Positions 1 to 6,922 of a stretch of DNA of 9,699 nucleotides are shown here, one piece after another. Source of the stretch: Chloroflexota bacterium (GTDB lineage Bacteria; Chloroflexota; Anaerolineae; Anaerolineales; UBA4823); NCBI GenBank assembly GCA_021849525.1, contig JAJZSS010000030.1:1-9699 (forward strand). Direction: 5' to 3'. Numbering within the stretch: the stretch's first letter is position 1; every line of letters starts with the position of its first letter. Below the pieces are notes generated by a model. It made no database searches, had not been told where the DNA came from, and saw only the letters and a program-made list of their open reading frames with translations. A program made the translations under genes and the position numbers.

Positions 1-2312
1 GTGTGGATATTGCCGAGCTTGTGCTCGAGAGTGGGCAATTCGGGCAGGCTGAGCAGCGCGGCGGCTGTTTCATAATTGCGGATGGCGGCAGGGTAGTCGC
101 CCGAAAGCGCCTGTAGATCTCCAATTGCTTCGTACAGGGCGGCAGGTTGGCTGGGAGAGAGAGCCAGGGCAGTCTGATAATGGGCCAGGGCTTCCTGGTT
201 GGCAAACAATTGGCGCTCGTAATCGCCGGCCTGATAAAAATATTCAGCAGCCAGCGAGTCTTGCCCGGCGGTATGGTAATGCTGCGCGATCCGGGCAGCG
301 AAATGCCCGCTCTCCCGCCGGGCTGGCCCCGAGATCAGTGCCTCGGCCACACGGTGGTGTAACAGGCGTAAACGGGCCAGGCTGATCTCTTCGATCACCA
401 GATTGAGCAGTTTTTCATGGGTGAATCGATACTGGATCTCGCCGGGATGTTCACTTCCATCTTCCTGGACCAGCCCCAAAGCAAGCAGGGTTTCTAATCC
501 GCTGACCGTCTCCATCTCACCCCGCCCGCTGGCCTGGCGTAAAGTCTCGAAATCAAAGGCGCGCCCGATCACGGCTGCAGTGGTCAATAATTGCCAGCTT
601 GGCTCATCTGGCGCTGGCAGGCGGTTGCGGAGTACATTCCGCACACTGGCGGGCATCTCCCAGACTGTTCCGGTTTGGGGCAGGCCGCCCTTCTGCAGGG
701 CATCCAGATAGGCGGTCACCAGGAGTGGCAGGCCTTCGGTTTCGCGAAACAATCGTTTGCATATCTCTTCGGGCAGAGGCTCCGGTAATTTTTCGGTAAG
801 CTGGAATACAGCTTCAGGCGATAATCGCTCCAGAGAGATGGAATATCCATACCCTGAGCGCCCGGTTTCAGCCATCAGATTTGAGATGCGGGTATCACTG
901 GCGCCGGAAGGATTGCGCCGGGTTGCCAGCACCAGCAGCGCCTGCCCACGCAGGCGGCGGACAATATAAACAAGCAGATCCAGGGTCGCGCTATCTGCCC
1001 AGTGCAGGTCATCCAGGAATAAGATACCCGGAGGCCTGCCGGATCGCGCTCCAGTGAGCAGGCCGATCAGGAACTGGCGGATGCCTTCAAAGAAACGGCT
1101 TTGCGCGCCAGGTCCTTCTGCCGGTTGAGGTTGAGGCAGGTCGGGGCGCAGCTCGCCCAGGATGGGGACGAGGCGCATGGCTTCGCTCAGCCAGTGAGCC
1201 GGGATTTTTCCCAGTGCTTCCAGGCTGCCGGGCTGGCTGAGGATGCCAGGCAACCCTTCCAGAAGAGGCCCATAGGCAAGCTGGGTTTCCCCTTCATAAC
1301 AGCGAGCCGTGAGGGTTTGAGCTCCAGCTTGCTGGGCGATCCTGAGGATTTCTTCTGCCTGGCGAGTTTTACCAATCCCGGGCTCGCCAGCAATCAGAAC
1401 CAGAGAGCCATGTCCGGCACCGGTCCAGTAAATATTCGATAATTGGCCCAGCTCAGCCTCTCGCCCGGTGAGTGGATAACTCTCTGGAACGCTGGGAATG
1501 GCAGGCGCTTCTGGGGCAGGCGATTTTTCTGCCGCCGGTCTGGCAGGGAGTTGATTTTCCAGGATCGCCTGGTAGAGCCGGGTTGTTTCCGGCAGGGGTG
1601 GTACGCCGAGCTCTTGCTCCAGGATGCGCACACATTCACGATACTGGCGCAGAGCAGCCCCGCGTTGTCCTGTCCAGGCGAATAACTTCATTAACAGGCG
1701 ATGGGCTTCCTCCTGTAGCTCGTCCAATGCCAGCCAGCGCCGGACCGCCAGGATGGCGGCATCATCTTGCCTGTGCTGGCTATAACCCAAAGCCAGCTTT
1801 TCCAGGGCGCCGGCTAATTCGCGGCGCAGGCTGTCGGTTTGGAAATACTGCCAATCATCGAATGCCGGGCTATCGCGCAAGGTAAAACCCTGGAGAAAAT
1901 CGCCGGCATATAGATCGACGGCTTGTTGAAGCAGCTGTTGTTGATCGCTGGAATCTACAGGTGAGGCCGGGTTGGCGGCTGTCGTGAGCAGCTGGCGGAA
2001 TCCCTGGACATCTATCCATAAGGGAGCATCCGCGCGCAGCTGAACTCGCTCGCGCCCCGCGTCCAGGAGCATCCCCTGGGTAGCTTTATGTAAAGTTGAG
2101 AGCGTACGCCGCAGTGCGCCGCGTGCAGAAGCCTGGTCGTTTTCCGGCCAAAATAGAACCGCCAGGGATTCGCGACTCTGGCTGCCTGCCAGCGCCAGGT
2201 AAGCCAGCAAGGCCAGGGCTTTGCGCGTGTCCATTTCCACCCTGTGTCCGTTATATTCCAGGCGTGGCGCACCCAGTAAATACAAAGCCCAATTCGACGC
2301 TTGTACACCCAT
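1..2312 (-). CDS. BTAD/AfsR-like transcriptional regulator with AAA ATPase and TPR region (partial, C-terminus off window)
   Basis: I translated the minus strand by hand from ATG at 2312 and found it open without a stop to base 1 (about 770 residues, C-terminus missing). Domains in order: an OmpR/AfsR-type winged helix (about 5-95, with TRKALALLAYLAL and LFWPENDQASARGALRR); a BTAD helical domain (about 99-250, beginning at WIDV and including YAGDFLQGF); a Pro/Ala-rich linker; then PLTGREAEL at 280 opening an AAA_16/MalT-like ATPase. Walker A is GEPGIGKT (309-316), Walker B is LFLDDLHWAD (431-440), and a sensor-like ATR lies at 463-465. AAVIGRAFDF (579-588) fits the winged-helix part of such ATPases, and helical TPR-like repeats run from about 670 to the edge. 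The family is cytoplasmic and uses ATP binding to gate DNA binding. The signal and targets are unknown here. The start has AGGA five bases upstream. It is transcribed divergently from the rsbW-like gene. Confidence 0.93.
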   Translation of the reverse strand, partial: MGVQASNWALYLLGAPRLEYNGHRVEMDTRKALALLAYLALAGSQSRESLAVLFWPENDQASARGALRRTLSTLHKATQGMLLDAGRERVQLRADAPLWIDVQGFRQLLTTAANPASPVDSSDQQQLLQQAVDLYAGDFLQGFTLRDSPAFDDWQYFQTDSLRRELAGALEKLALGYSQHRQDDAAILAVRRWLALDELQEEAHRLLMKLFAWTGQRGAALRQYRECVRILEQELGVPPLPETTRLYQAILENQLPARPAAEKSPAPEAPAIPSVPESYPLTGREAELGQLSNIYWTGAGHGSLVLIAGEPGIGKTRQAEEILRIAQQAGAQTLTARCYEGETQLAYGPLLEGLPGILSQPGSLEALGKIPAHWLSEAMRLVPILGELRPDLPQPQPAEGPGAQSRFFEGIRQFLIGLLTGARSGRPPGILFLDDLHWADSATLDLLVYIVRRLRGQALLVLATRRNPSGASDTRISNLMAETGRSGYGYSISLERLSPEAVFQLTEKLPEPLPEEICKRLFRETEGLPLLVTAYLDALQKGGLPQTGTVWEMPASVRNVLRNRLPAPDEPSWQLLTTAAVIGRAFDFETLRQASGRGEMETVSGLETLLALGLVQEDGSEHPGEIQYRFTHEKLLNLVIEEISLARLRLLHHRVAEALISGPARRESGHFAARIAQHYHTAGQDSLAAEYFYQAGDYERQLFANQEALAHYQTALALSPSQPAALYEAIGDLQALSGDYPAAIRNYETAAALLSLPELPTLEHKLGNIH

Positions 2313-2334
2313 ATTGTCCTGATTTTACCTCAAA

Positions 2335-2370
2335 TCGTAACGAAATTATATCGTAACGATTTTCGTAACG
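2335..2370. repeat. Three direct repeats TCGTAACG (CGTTACGA on the minus strand), probable operator
   Basis: Exact copies lie at 2335-2342, 2351-2358 and 2363-2370, so starts are 16 and 12 bases apart. Read on the minus strand, each CGTTACGA is followed by A/T-rich bases. The first two copies flank the TATAAT at 2350-2345 of the regulator promoter, and the third lies upstream of it. Direct repeats near a -10 box are typical binding sites for winged-helix regulators of the SARP/AfsR kind, although those usually show 11- or 22-base periodicity. Autoregulation by the adjacent regulator is an inference. The same site could also affect the divergent rsbW-like gene. Confidence 0.65.
2345..2350 (-). 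promoter_or_regulatory. -10 box TATAAT for the BTAD regulator
   Basis: A perfect TATAAT is read on the minus strand from 2350 to 2345, which places transcription start near 2338 and gives a leader of about 26 bases before ATG at 2312. No good TTGACA-like -35 lies at 16-18 bases spacing. This fits a promoter that needs an activator or is bounded by the repeat operator. The rest of the 237-base divergent spacer (2313-2549) shows no further gene. A weak GATAAT at 2399-2404 could serve the plus strand but has no -35. Confidence 0.55.
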
Positions 2371-2549
2371 TTCTCCGGACGCTGGTCGATTATGATTGGA
2401 TAATATTGTGAGGTGGAACGCAGAATGGTTCAGGATAATCGCTCCAGGATCAAACAACGATGGATAGGTGAATGCCTGTGATAAGCGCATTTTTCTTTGA
2501 TGGGGCTTTGGCCGCTGAAGATGGAGAAGTAAACCGGGAGGAAAAATCG

Positions 2550-2993
2550 ATGGACCCTGCCTGGCGTACATTGGCCGAGTTCAATTTACCCAGCCAGCCG
2601 GGCAACGAAAAAATTGCAATGGCGCGGGTTGCCTTGTTGATCGAACCTTTCAATTTAAAAGAATCCCTTGTGGAGCGGATCAAGACAGCTGTGGCTGAGG
2701 CGACCATGAATGCCATGGAACATGGCAATCACTACCAGGCTGATGTCCCGGTGCAGATCAGCCTCGATGCATCAAAATCAAAATTGCGAGTGAAAATAGA
2801 GGATCAGGGTGTTGGTCCCAGGCGCCAGACCCCTGAAATACCCGATCTGGATGCCAAGTTGGCGGGTCTGCAGTCTCCGCGCGGCTGGGGGTTATTTCTT
2901 ATCCGGAGTATGGTGGATGAGCTGATTGTAACGACCGGGGATGGTTTTCACCGCCTGGAGCTGATCTTCAATCTGATTGGGAAACGTTCCTGA
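2550..2993 (+). CDS. RsbW/SpoIIAB-like anti-sigma factor serine kinase (HATPase_c_2)
   Basis: The 147-residue product matches the GHKL ATPase fold of anti-sigma kinases. It has the N-box EATMNAMEHGN (50-60; Asn54 and Glu57 in the Mg/ATP positions), the G1 box VKIEDQGVGP (81-90) and the G2 box RGWGLFLIRSMVDEL (111-125). In this family the kinase either holds a sigma factor or phosphorylates its STAS antagonist, so an RsbV-like gene 60 bases downstream is the expected partner. I chose ATG at 2550 because GGGAGG (2536-2541) sits 8 bases before it and the homologous region begins there. An in-frame ATG at 2472 would add 26 residues with no family match and only a poorly spaced AGGTG. No sigma factor is in the window, so the target is unknown. 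It could instead control a non-sigma partner. Confidence 0.88.
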   Translation: MDPAWRTLAEFNLPSQPGNEKIAMARVALLIEPFNLKESLVERIKTAVAEATMNAMEHGNHYQADVPVQISLDASKSKLRVKIEDQGVGPRRQTPEIPDLDAKLAGLQSPRGWGLFLIRSMVDELIVTTGDGFHRLELIFNLIGKRS

Positions 2994-3053
2994 GAGTGGA
3001 ATTTATCCGTCGCCTGGTATTTCAGGTTTTTAAGGCACATTAAGGAGAGATCT

Positions 3054-3410
3054 ATGAACCAACCTAAAGTGATGCTCGCTGTACAGAGCCCGAATGATTT
3101 GACCCGTGTGATCAAGATCAAGGGAGAGATTAATTCGCAGGCCGAGGCTCCGCTGATGGAAGCCTACGCTGAAGCCTCTGCTCAGGGGGTGAGGGCGATT
3201 ATTCTTGACTTCAGTGACCTGGAATATATGAACAGCTCCGGGATCGGGTTGCTGGTGACCTTGCTGATCCGGGCCAACCGCCAGCGCCAGAAATTGATGG
3301 CCTGTGGTTTGAGCGCTCATTACCAGCAAATCTTTGAGCTGACTCGCCTCAATGAAGCGATCGCGATCTTTCCGGATGAAAAAGCTGCTGTCGCGGCGGC
3401 CAGTCTCTAG
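3054..3410 (+). CDS. RsbV/SpoIIAA-like anti-sigma factor antagonist (STAS domain)
   Basis: The 118-residue single STAS domain carries the phospho-acceptor segment LDFSDLEYMNSSGIGLL (51-67). By alignment with SpoIIAA (MDSSG, phosphorylated at the first Ser), Ser61 is the predicted acceptor. Asn60 replaces the usual Asp, a change I recall in other family members. The family role is to bind and release the RsbW-type kinase when unphosphorylated, which frees the kinase's target. The start is firm: AAGGAGAGA at 3042-3050 precedes ATG at 3054. The gene follows the kinase gene after 60 bases and is probably co-transcribed. A PP2C (RsbU/SpoIIE-type) phosphatase that would reset it is absent from the window. 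Confidence 0.88.
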   Translation: MNQPKVMLAVQSPNDLTRVIKIKGEINSQAEAPLMEAYAEASAQGVRAIILDFSDLEYMNSSGIGLLVTLLIRANRQRQKLMACGLSAHYQQIFELTRLNEAIAIFPDEKAAVAAASL

Positions 3411-3434
3411 TTCATTTGGACTGTTACTTTCTTT

Positions 3435-3460
3435 CAGGAGAGGATCTGGTAACCCTCCTG
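3435..3460 (+). other. Imperfect hairpin in the rsbV-like/oxidoreductase spacer
   Basis: CAGGAG (3435-3440) and CTCCTG (3455-3460) are exact inverted arms, with two more G-C pairs possible inside after a bulged A. No T-run follows, so it is at best a weak or factor-assisted terminator or an mRNA-stability element. Confidence 0.3.
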
Positions 3461-3464
3461 CGAT

Positions 3465-3476
3465 AAAGTATACTTT
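3465..3476. promoter_or_regulatory. 12-base palindrome AAAGTATACTTT containing a -10-like TATACT
   Basis: The perfect palindrome AAAGTATACTTT ends 8 bases before the ATG of the FAD oxidoreductase. TATACT (3469-3474) differs from TATAAT by one base. If used, transcription would begin at about 3481, making the mRNA nearly leaderless. This is consistent with the lack of a Shine-Dalgarno sequence before ATG 3485. No convincing -35 is visible. Confidence 0.4.
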
Positions 3477-3484
3477 GCAGACGA

Positions 3485-4960
3485 ATGTCTGAACAAACTC
3501 CGCAGCGCAGCGCGTATGACGCCATTGTCGTTGGAGCCGGCCCGAATGGATTGGCGGCCGGGATCACCCTGGCGCGGGCAGGATTAAGCGTTCTGGTGTT
3601 GGAGGGAAGCGAGACGCCTGGAGGAGGAGCACGCTCAGCCGAGCTGACCCTGCCAGGTTTTATCCACGATCCGTGTGCGGCGGTGCATCCTTTTGGGAAG
3701 GCATCGCCGTTTTTTCGGTCTTTACCCCTGGCAGAGCACGGTTTGAAATGGATCCAACCAGAGGTTCCCCTGGCGCATCCGCTCGATGGCGGGCAGGCGG
3801 TGCTGGTAGAGCGCGATTTCGAAGCGATGGTTACAGCTCTAGGAACGGATGGCGCTGCTTATCGCCGGGCTCTAAGTTTCTGGATTGAACATTGGGAAGA
3901 GTTGTTCGCCGACCTGGTGGGCCCGCTGCCCCTGCCCCCCCGCCACCCATTCGCGATTGCCCGTGTAGCCCTCCAATCCTTCCTGCCGGCCGAGATCCTG
4001 GCGCGGGGGTTATTCAGAAATGCATCCACTCAGGTGTTGTTTGCAGGGATGGCCGGGCATTCGATGCTGCCTCTGAACCGTCCCCTGACCGGGGCTTTTG
4101 GCTTGATGCTCAGCATGCTATCGCATGTGATCGGCTGGCCGATCGTCGAGGGGGGCACGCAAGGCCTGACCAATGCCCTGGTTTCCTACTATCGCTCCCT
4201 GGGCGGCGAGCTGGTCACCGGCTGCTGGGTGAGATCGCTGGCTGAGCTGCCGGATGCCAGGGTCGTGCTGTTCGATACGCCGCCGCGCACAGTCTTGAGT
4301 ATCGCCGGCGACTGGCTGCCCGAGGGCTATCGCCGCCAGCTGGGTCGTTTTCGCTATGGGCAGGGCGTCTTCAAAATTGATTATGCTTTGGATGGGCCAA
4401 TCCCCTGGGAAAACCCCGGCTGCACCCGTACAGCAACCTTGCATCTGAGCGGAAGCCTGGAGGAACTGGCGGTTTCGGAAAAAGCGGTCTGGTCTGGTCG
4501 CCATCCCGAGCGACCTTACGTGCTTTTATCCCAGCCCACCGTTTGGGACCCTACCCGCGCGCCGCAAGGAAAGCATACTGCCTGGGCCTACTGCCATACT
4601 CCGGCGGGATCCACCGTAGATATGACCGGTGCCATCGAAGCCCAGATCGAGCGCTTTGCACCTGGATTTCGCCAGCGCATCTTAGTCCGGCATACCCGCA
4701 ATTCGCTGGAAATGGAAGCATATAACCCCAATTACGTCCAGGGAGATATCAACAGTGGAGTCCAGGACCTTTTCCAATTCTTCACTCGCCCAACATTCAG
4801 CCTGACGCCGTACCGGATGGCGCGCAAGGGGTTGTATTTCTGCGGCTCATCAACACCACCCGGTGGGGGTGTGCATGGGATGTGCGGGTATTACGCCGCG
4901 CAGACTGTTTTGAAAGATTTCGAGCGCTTACCCAAATCCCTCCACATGAAGAATAATTGA
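3485..4960 (+). CDS. Phytoene-desaturase-like FAD/NAD(P)-dependent oxidoreductase (COG1233-type)
   Basis: The 491-residue soluble protein has an N-terminal Rossmann dinucleotide-binding motif, VVGAGPNGLAAGITLARAG (15-33), ending at Glu40, which would bind the ribose of FAD. It is followed by TPGGGARSAE (44-53), the usual second FAD-contact loop. The C-terminal signature GLYFCGSSTPPGGGVHGMCG (449-468) is the FAD-closing motif of the phytoene desaturase/PYROXD2 group. Length fits the family (about 480-540). The substrate cannot be read from sequence: members include carotenoid desaturases and isomerases and many of unknown role. No carotenoid gene (crtB, crtE) is nearby, so I do not call it crtI. 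There is no clear ribosome site, but ATG 3485 gives the expected short lead before the FAD motif. An MFS transporter gene follows after 82 bases, apparently with its own promoter. Confidence 0.85.
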   Translation: MSEQTPQRSAYDAIVVGAGPNGLAAGITLARAGLSVLVLEGSETPGGGARSAELTLPGFIHDPCAAVHPFGKASPFFRSLPLAEHGLKWIQPEVPLAHPLDGGQAVLVERDFEAMVTALGTDGAAYRRALSFWIEHWEELFADLVGPLPLPPRHPFAIARVALQSFLPAEILARGLFRNASTQVLFAGMAGHSMLPLNRPLTGAFGLMLSMLSHVIGWPIVEGGTQGLTNALVSYYRSLGGELVTGCWVRSLAELPDARVVLFDTPPRTVLSIAGDWLPEGYRRQLGRFRYGQGVFKIDYALDGPIPWENPGCTRTATLHLSGSLEELAVSEKAVWSGRHPERPYVLLSQPTVWDPTRAPQGKHTAWAYCHTPAGSTVDMTGAIEAQIERFAPGFRQRILVRHTRNSLEMEAYNPNYVQGDINSGVQDLFQFFTRPTFSLTPYRMARKGLYFCGSSTPPGGGVHGMCGYYAAQTVLKDFERLPKSLHMKNN

Positions 4961-4997
4961 AAAAAGGGGTACGATCATCACCTTCTGATCCAGGCGG

Positions 4998-5026
4998 TTG
5001 AGTGGTAAACTGAGTTAGATTATTAT
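4998..5026 (+). promoter_or_regulatory. Promoter of the MFS transporter gene
   Basis: TTGAGT (4998-5003; 4 of 6 to TTGACA) and TATTAT (5021-5026; 5 of 6 to TATAAT) are separated by exactly 17 bases. The predicted start near 5033 leaves a leader of about 10 bases that would still contain GGAG (5034-5037) before GTG 5043. Confidence 0.5.
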
Positions 5027-5031
5027 CTAAC
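5014..5031. promoter_or_regulatory. Palindrome GTTAGAT-TATT-ATCTAAC overlapping the -10, probable operator
   Basis: Two exact 7-base inverted arms (5014-5020 and 5025-5031) surround TATT, so the site straddles the -10 hexamer of the predicted MFS promoter. Size, symmetry and TTAGAT/ATCTAA arms resemble sites of dimeric repressors such as the MarR family, which often control exporters. The regulator is not in the window. As RNA it would be a short hairpin, but transcription probably begins downstream of it. Confidence 0.5.
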
Positions 5032-5042
5032 CTGGAGCACCT

Positions 5043-6338
5043 GTGTCCCGCACTTTAATTGGATTCTCCCAATACCTGAATAAAACACAGAAATTTTCCT
5101 ACAATGCCCGGCAGGTCATGTGGCATTCTGCTTTTATCGGCCTGGCATTTGGCGTTTTTCGCTTCCTGTTCAACTTTTATGTCTTAAGCCTGGGTTATGA
5201 TGAAGCGTTTATTGGCACCCTCCAGACTGCGACCTCCTTTGCCAATATCCTGATGGCCCTGCCGGCGGCTTACCTGGCTGAACGCTTCGCGCCTAAAAAG
5301 ATCATGCTTTCCAGCGCCGTCATTGGCGCAATAGCATTGGCTGGATTGGTCCTGCTGCCGTATACCCCGGCGCTGGTAATTTTCCAGATGATCGTTGGCC
5401 TGTCGATGAGTATTCGCCAGGTGGCAGTTGCCCCGTTTTTAATGTCCAACACGTCGCTGGAAGAGCGGCAGTGGGTATTCAGTTTTAACATTGGCCTGAT
5501 GACCATTTCCAGTTTTTTTGGAAATCTCCTGGGGGGCTGGCTGCCAACTTTTCTCGCCAAGGCTTATGATGTTCAGGCGACGGATACCCTGGCGTACCAG
5601 ACAGCCATTGGCAGCATGATCCTGGTGATGCTGCTCTCTACCCTGCCGATACTCGGGATTCGAGCGCCGCGCCTAGTCCGTAACGCGCAGATCAATCTGC
5701 CCTGGGTCCAGCTGCGGGAACATGGAAGCCAGATCAGCCGTCTGCTGGCGCCGCAGGTCATTATTGGCCTGGGTGCGGGCATGATGATGCCGTTCATGAA
5801 TATTTATTTTCGTAAAGTCTATGGGATCGCCGATGGGCCGATCTCGTTGATGTTTGCCATCGGTGGATTATCCATGGCGATTGCACAGTTCCTGGGCCCA
5901 CCGCTCTCCGATCGCATGGGCAAGATCCAGGCTGTCATCTTTACCCAGGCCATCTCGATCCCATTTTTACTGACCATGGGCCTGGGCGTCCTGGCAGTCG
6001 TCAATGGGGTTGGCGCCGCCACCTTCTGGTTCGTGGTCGCCGGGATTGCATATATATTTCGTCTGGCATTGATGAATTTAAGCAATCCGATTTACCAGAC
6101 CTTCTTATTGGAGCAGGTACCGGTCAGCACACAGGCGCTCACCATCAGCCTGTCATCATTGTCGTTTGAGTTTGGCTGGTTTGTGATGCCTCAGATCAGT
6201 GGATGGCTGCAGGTTGAGTACGGTGAATGGGGTTTTGTGCCGATCTTCTTTACCGTCTCGGCTTTGTATGCGACCGCCATTGCTCTGGAGTGGATATTCT
6301 TTCGCAGCGCGCGGGCGGTTGTTGTTGAGGGAGTTTAG
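5043..6338 (+). CDS. Major facilitator superfamily (MFS) transporter
   Basis: The 431-residue protein is strongly hydrophobic with about 12 predicted membrane segments in two halves, and the long cytoplasmic loop falls near residues 205-235 (IRAPRLVRNAQINLPWVQLREHG). The loop after helix 2 (AYLAERFAPKKIML, about 76-89) and its counterpart in the second half (GPPLSDRMGKIQAV) are versions of the MFS A motif that controls conformational switching. It sits in the inner membrane and is most likely a proton-coupled exporter or uniporter, but the substrate cannot be predicted. The start is GTG 5043 with GGAG (5034-5037) five bases upstream. The next in-frame ATG (Met26) would lie at the edge of the first helix and is less likely. 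A palindromic operator over its promoter suggests induction by a ligand. Confidence 0.88.
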   Translation: MSRTLIGFSQYLNKTQKFSYNARQVMWHSAFIGLAFGVFRFLFNFYVLSLGYDEAFIGTLQTATSFANILMALPAAYLAERFAPKKIMLSSAVIGAIALAGLVLLPYTPALVIFQMIVGLSMSIRQVAVAPFLMSNTSLEERQWVFSFNIGLMTISSFFGNLLGGWLPTFLAKAYDVQATDTLAYQTAIGSMILVMLLSTLPILGIRAPRLVRNAQINLPWVQLREHGSQISRLLAPQVIIGLGAGMMMPFMNIYFRKVYGIADGPISLMFAIGGLSMAIAQFLGPPLSDRMGKIQAVIFTQAISIPFLLTMGLGVLAVVNGVGAATFWFVVAGIAYIFRLALMNLSNPIYQTFLLEQVPVSTQALTISLSSLSFEFGWFVMPQISGWLQVEYGEWGFVPIFFTVSALYATAIALEWIFFRSARAVVVEGV

Positions 6339-6427
6339 CCACTGCTGTATAAAGAGAAGCGCCGTCGGATCGCGGTTTGTAGCCACCCAACCTGTTCATG
6401 AGCACGGTCGTTAAAAAGAAGAGCGAG

Positions 6428-6433
6428 TATAAT
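6428..6433 (+). promoter_or_regulatory. -10 box TATAAT upstream of the B12-binding gene
   Basis: A perfect TATAAT lies 31 bases before ATG 6465, giving a leader of about 25 bases that includes the ribosome site GGAAGG (6454-6459). No clear -35 was found at normal spacing. The 126-base spacer (6339-6464) shows no terminator hairpin for the MFS gene. This would be the main promoter of the five-gene cluster. Confidence 0.5.
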
Positions 6434-6464
6434 CGGATTAACTTCAAACTATTGGAAGGTCTGC

Positions 6465-6905
6465 ATGAGCGAACCAAAAGCAAGCGTGACTGAACGGAAA
6501 ATCCGCGTGGTTGTGGCGAAACCTGGCCTGGACGGCCATGATCGGGGGGCTAAAGTAGTTGCCCGGGCGCTGCGCGATGCCGGCATGGAGGTAATCTATA
6601 CCGGATTACGCCAGACACCTGAAATGATCGCCGAGACAGCCTTGCAAGAAGATGCGGATGTCGTCGGTCTTTCGGTACTCTCGGGCGCCCATATGGCGCT
6701 GGTGCCACGCATCCTGGAATTACTGCGCCTCAATGGACAGCAAAATGTCAAAGTGTTCCTGGGCGGGATTATTCCGGACGAGGATGTGCCACGCTTGATC
6801 GAGATGGGTGTGGTGGGCGTCTATGGCCCAGGGACCATTACCGAGGTGATTATTCAGGATGTTCGCCAGGCCGTTTCTGGTTCTGCCGGATCATCGCCTG
6901 ACTGA
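6465..6905 (+). CDS. Cobalamin (B12)-binding subunit of a methylmalonyl-CoA mutase-type enzyme
   Basis: The 146-residue protein is a complete stand-alone B12-binding Rossmann domain. [20 protein letters not shown] (17-36) holds the DxHxxG motif, with His25 as the lower axial cobalt ligand. Ser70-Val-Leu72 (GLSVLSGAH) and FLGGIIP (98-104) are the SxL and GG contacts to the nucleotide tail. This matches the C-terminal domain or small subunit of methylmalonyl-CoA mutase (often named mcmA2), which converts (R)-methylmalonyl-CoA and succinyl-CoA together with a separate catalytic TIM-barrel subunit. The small subunit of isobutyryl- or 2-hydroxyisobutyryl-CoA mutase looks alike and cannot be excluded. 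The catalytic subunit is not in the window. meaB begins 17 bases downstream, which supports the mutase assignment. Confidence 0.88.
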   Translation: MSEPKASVTERKIRVVVAKPGLDGHDRGAKVVARALRDAGMEVIYTGLRQTPEMIAETALQEDADVVGLSVLSGAHMALVPRILELLRLNGQQNVKVFLGGIIPDEDVPRLIEMGVVGVYGPGTITEVIIQDVRQAVSGSAGSSPD

Positions 6906-6922
6906 GCCGGACTCCCTAAGCA

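Noticed and set aside
125..1885. Several plus-strand open frames within bases 125-1885
   Set aside because: They are antisense to the continuous regulator frame with intact Walker motifs and show no domain or ribosome site.
2472..2549. N-terminal extension of the RsbW-like protein from the upstream ATG
   Set aside because: The 26 added residues match nothing in the family, and a better spaced GGGAGG precedes ATG 2550.
2251..2571. Minus-strand open frame of 106 codons covering the divergent spacer
   Set aside because: It overlaps the regulator's own coding start in another frame, covers the repeat operator and has no ribosome site or domain.
3435..3460. Rho-independent terminator after the rsbV-like gene
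   Set aside because: The stem is short and no T-run follows it, so I list it only as a hairpin.
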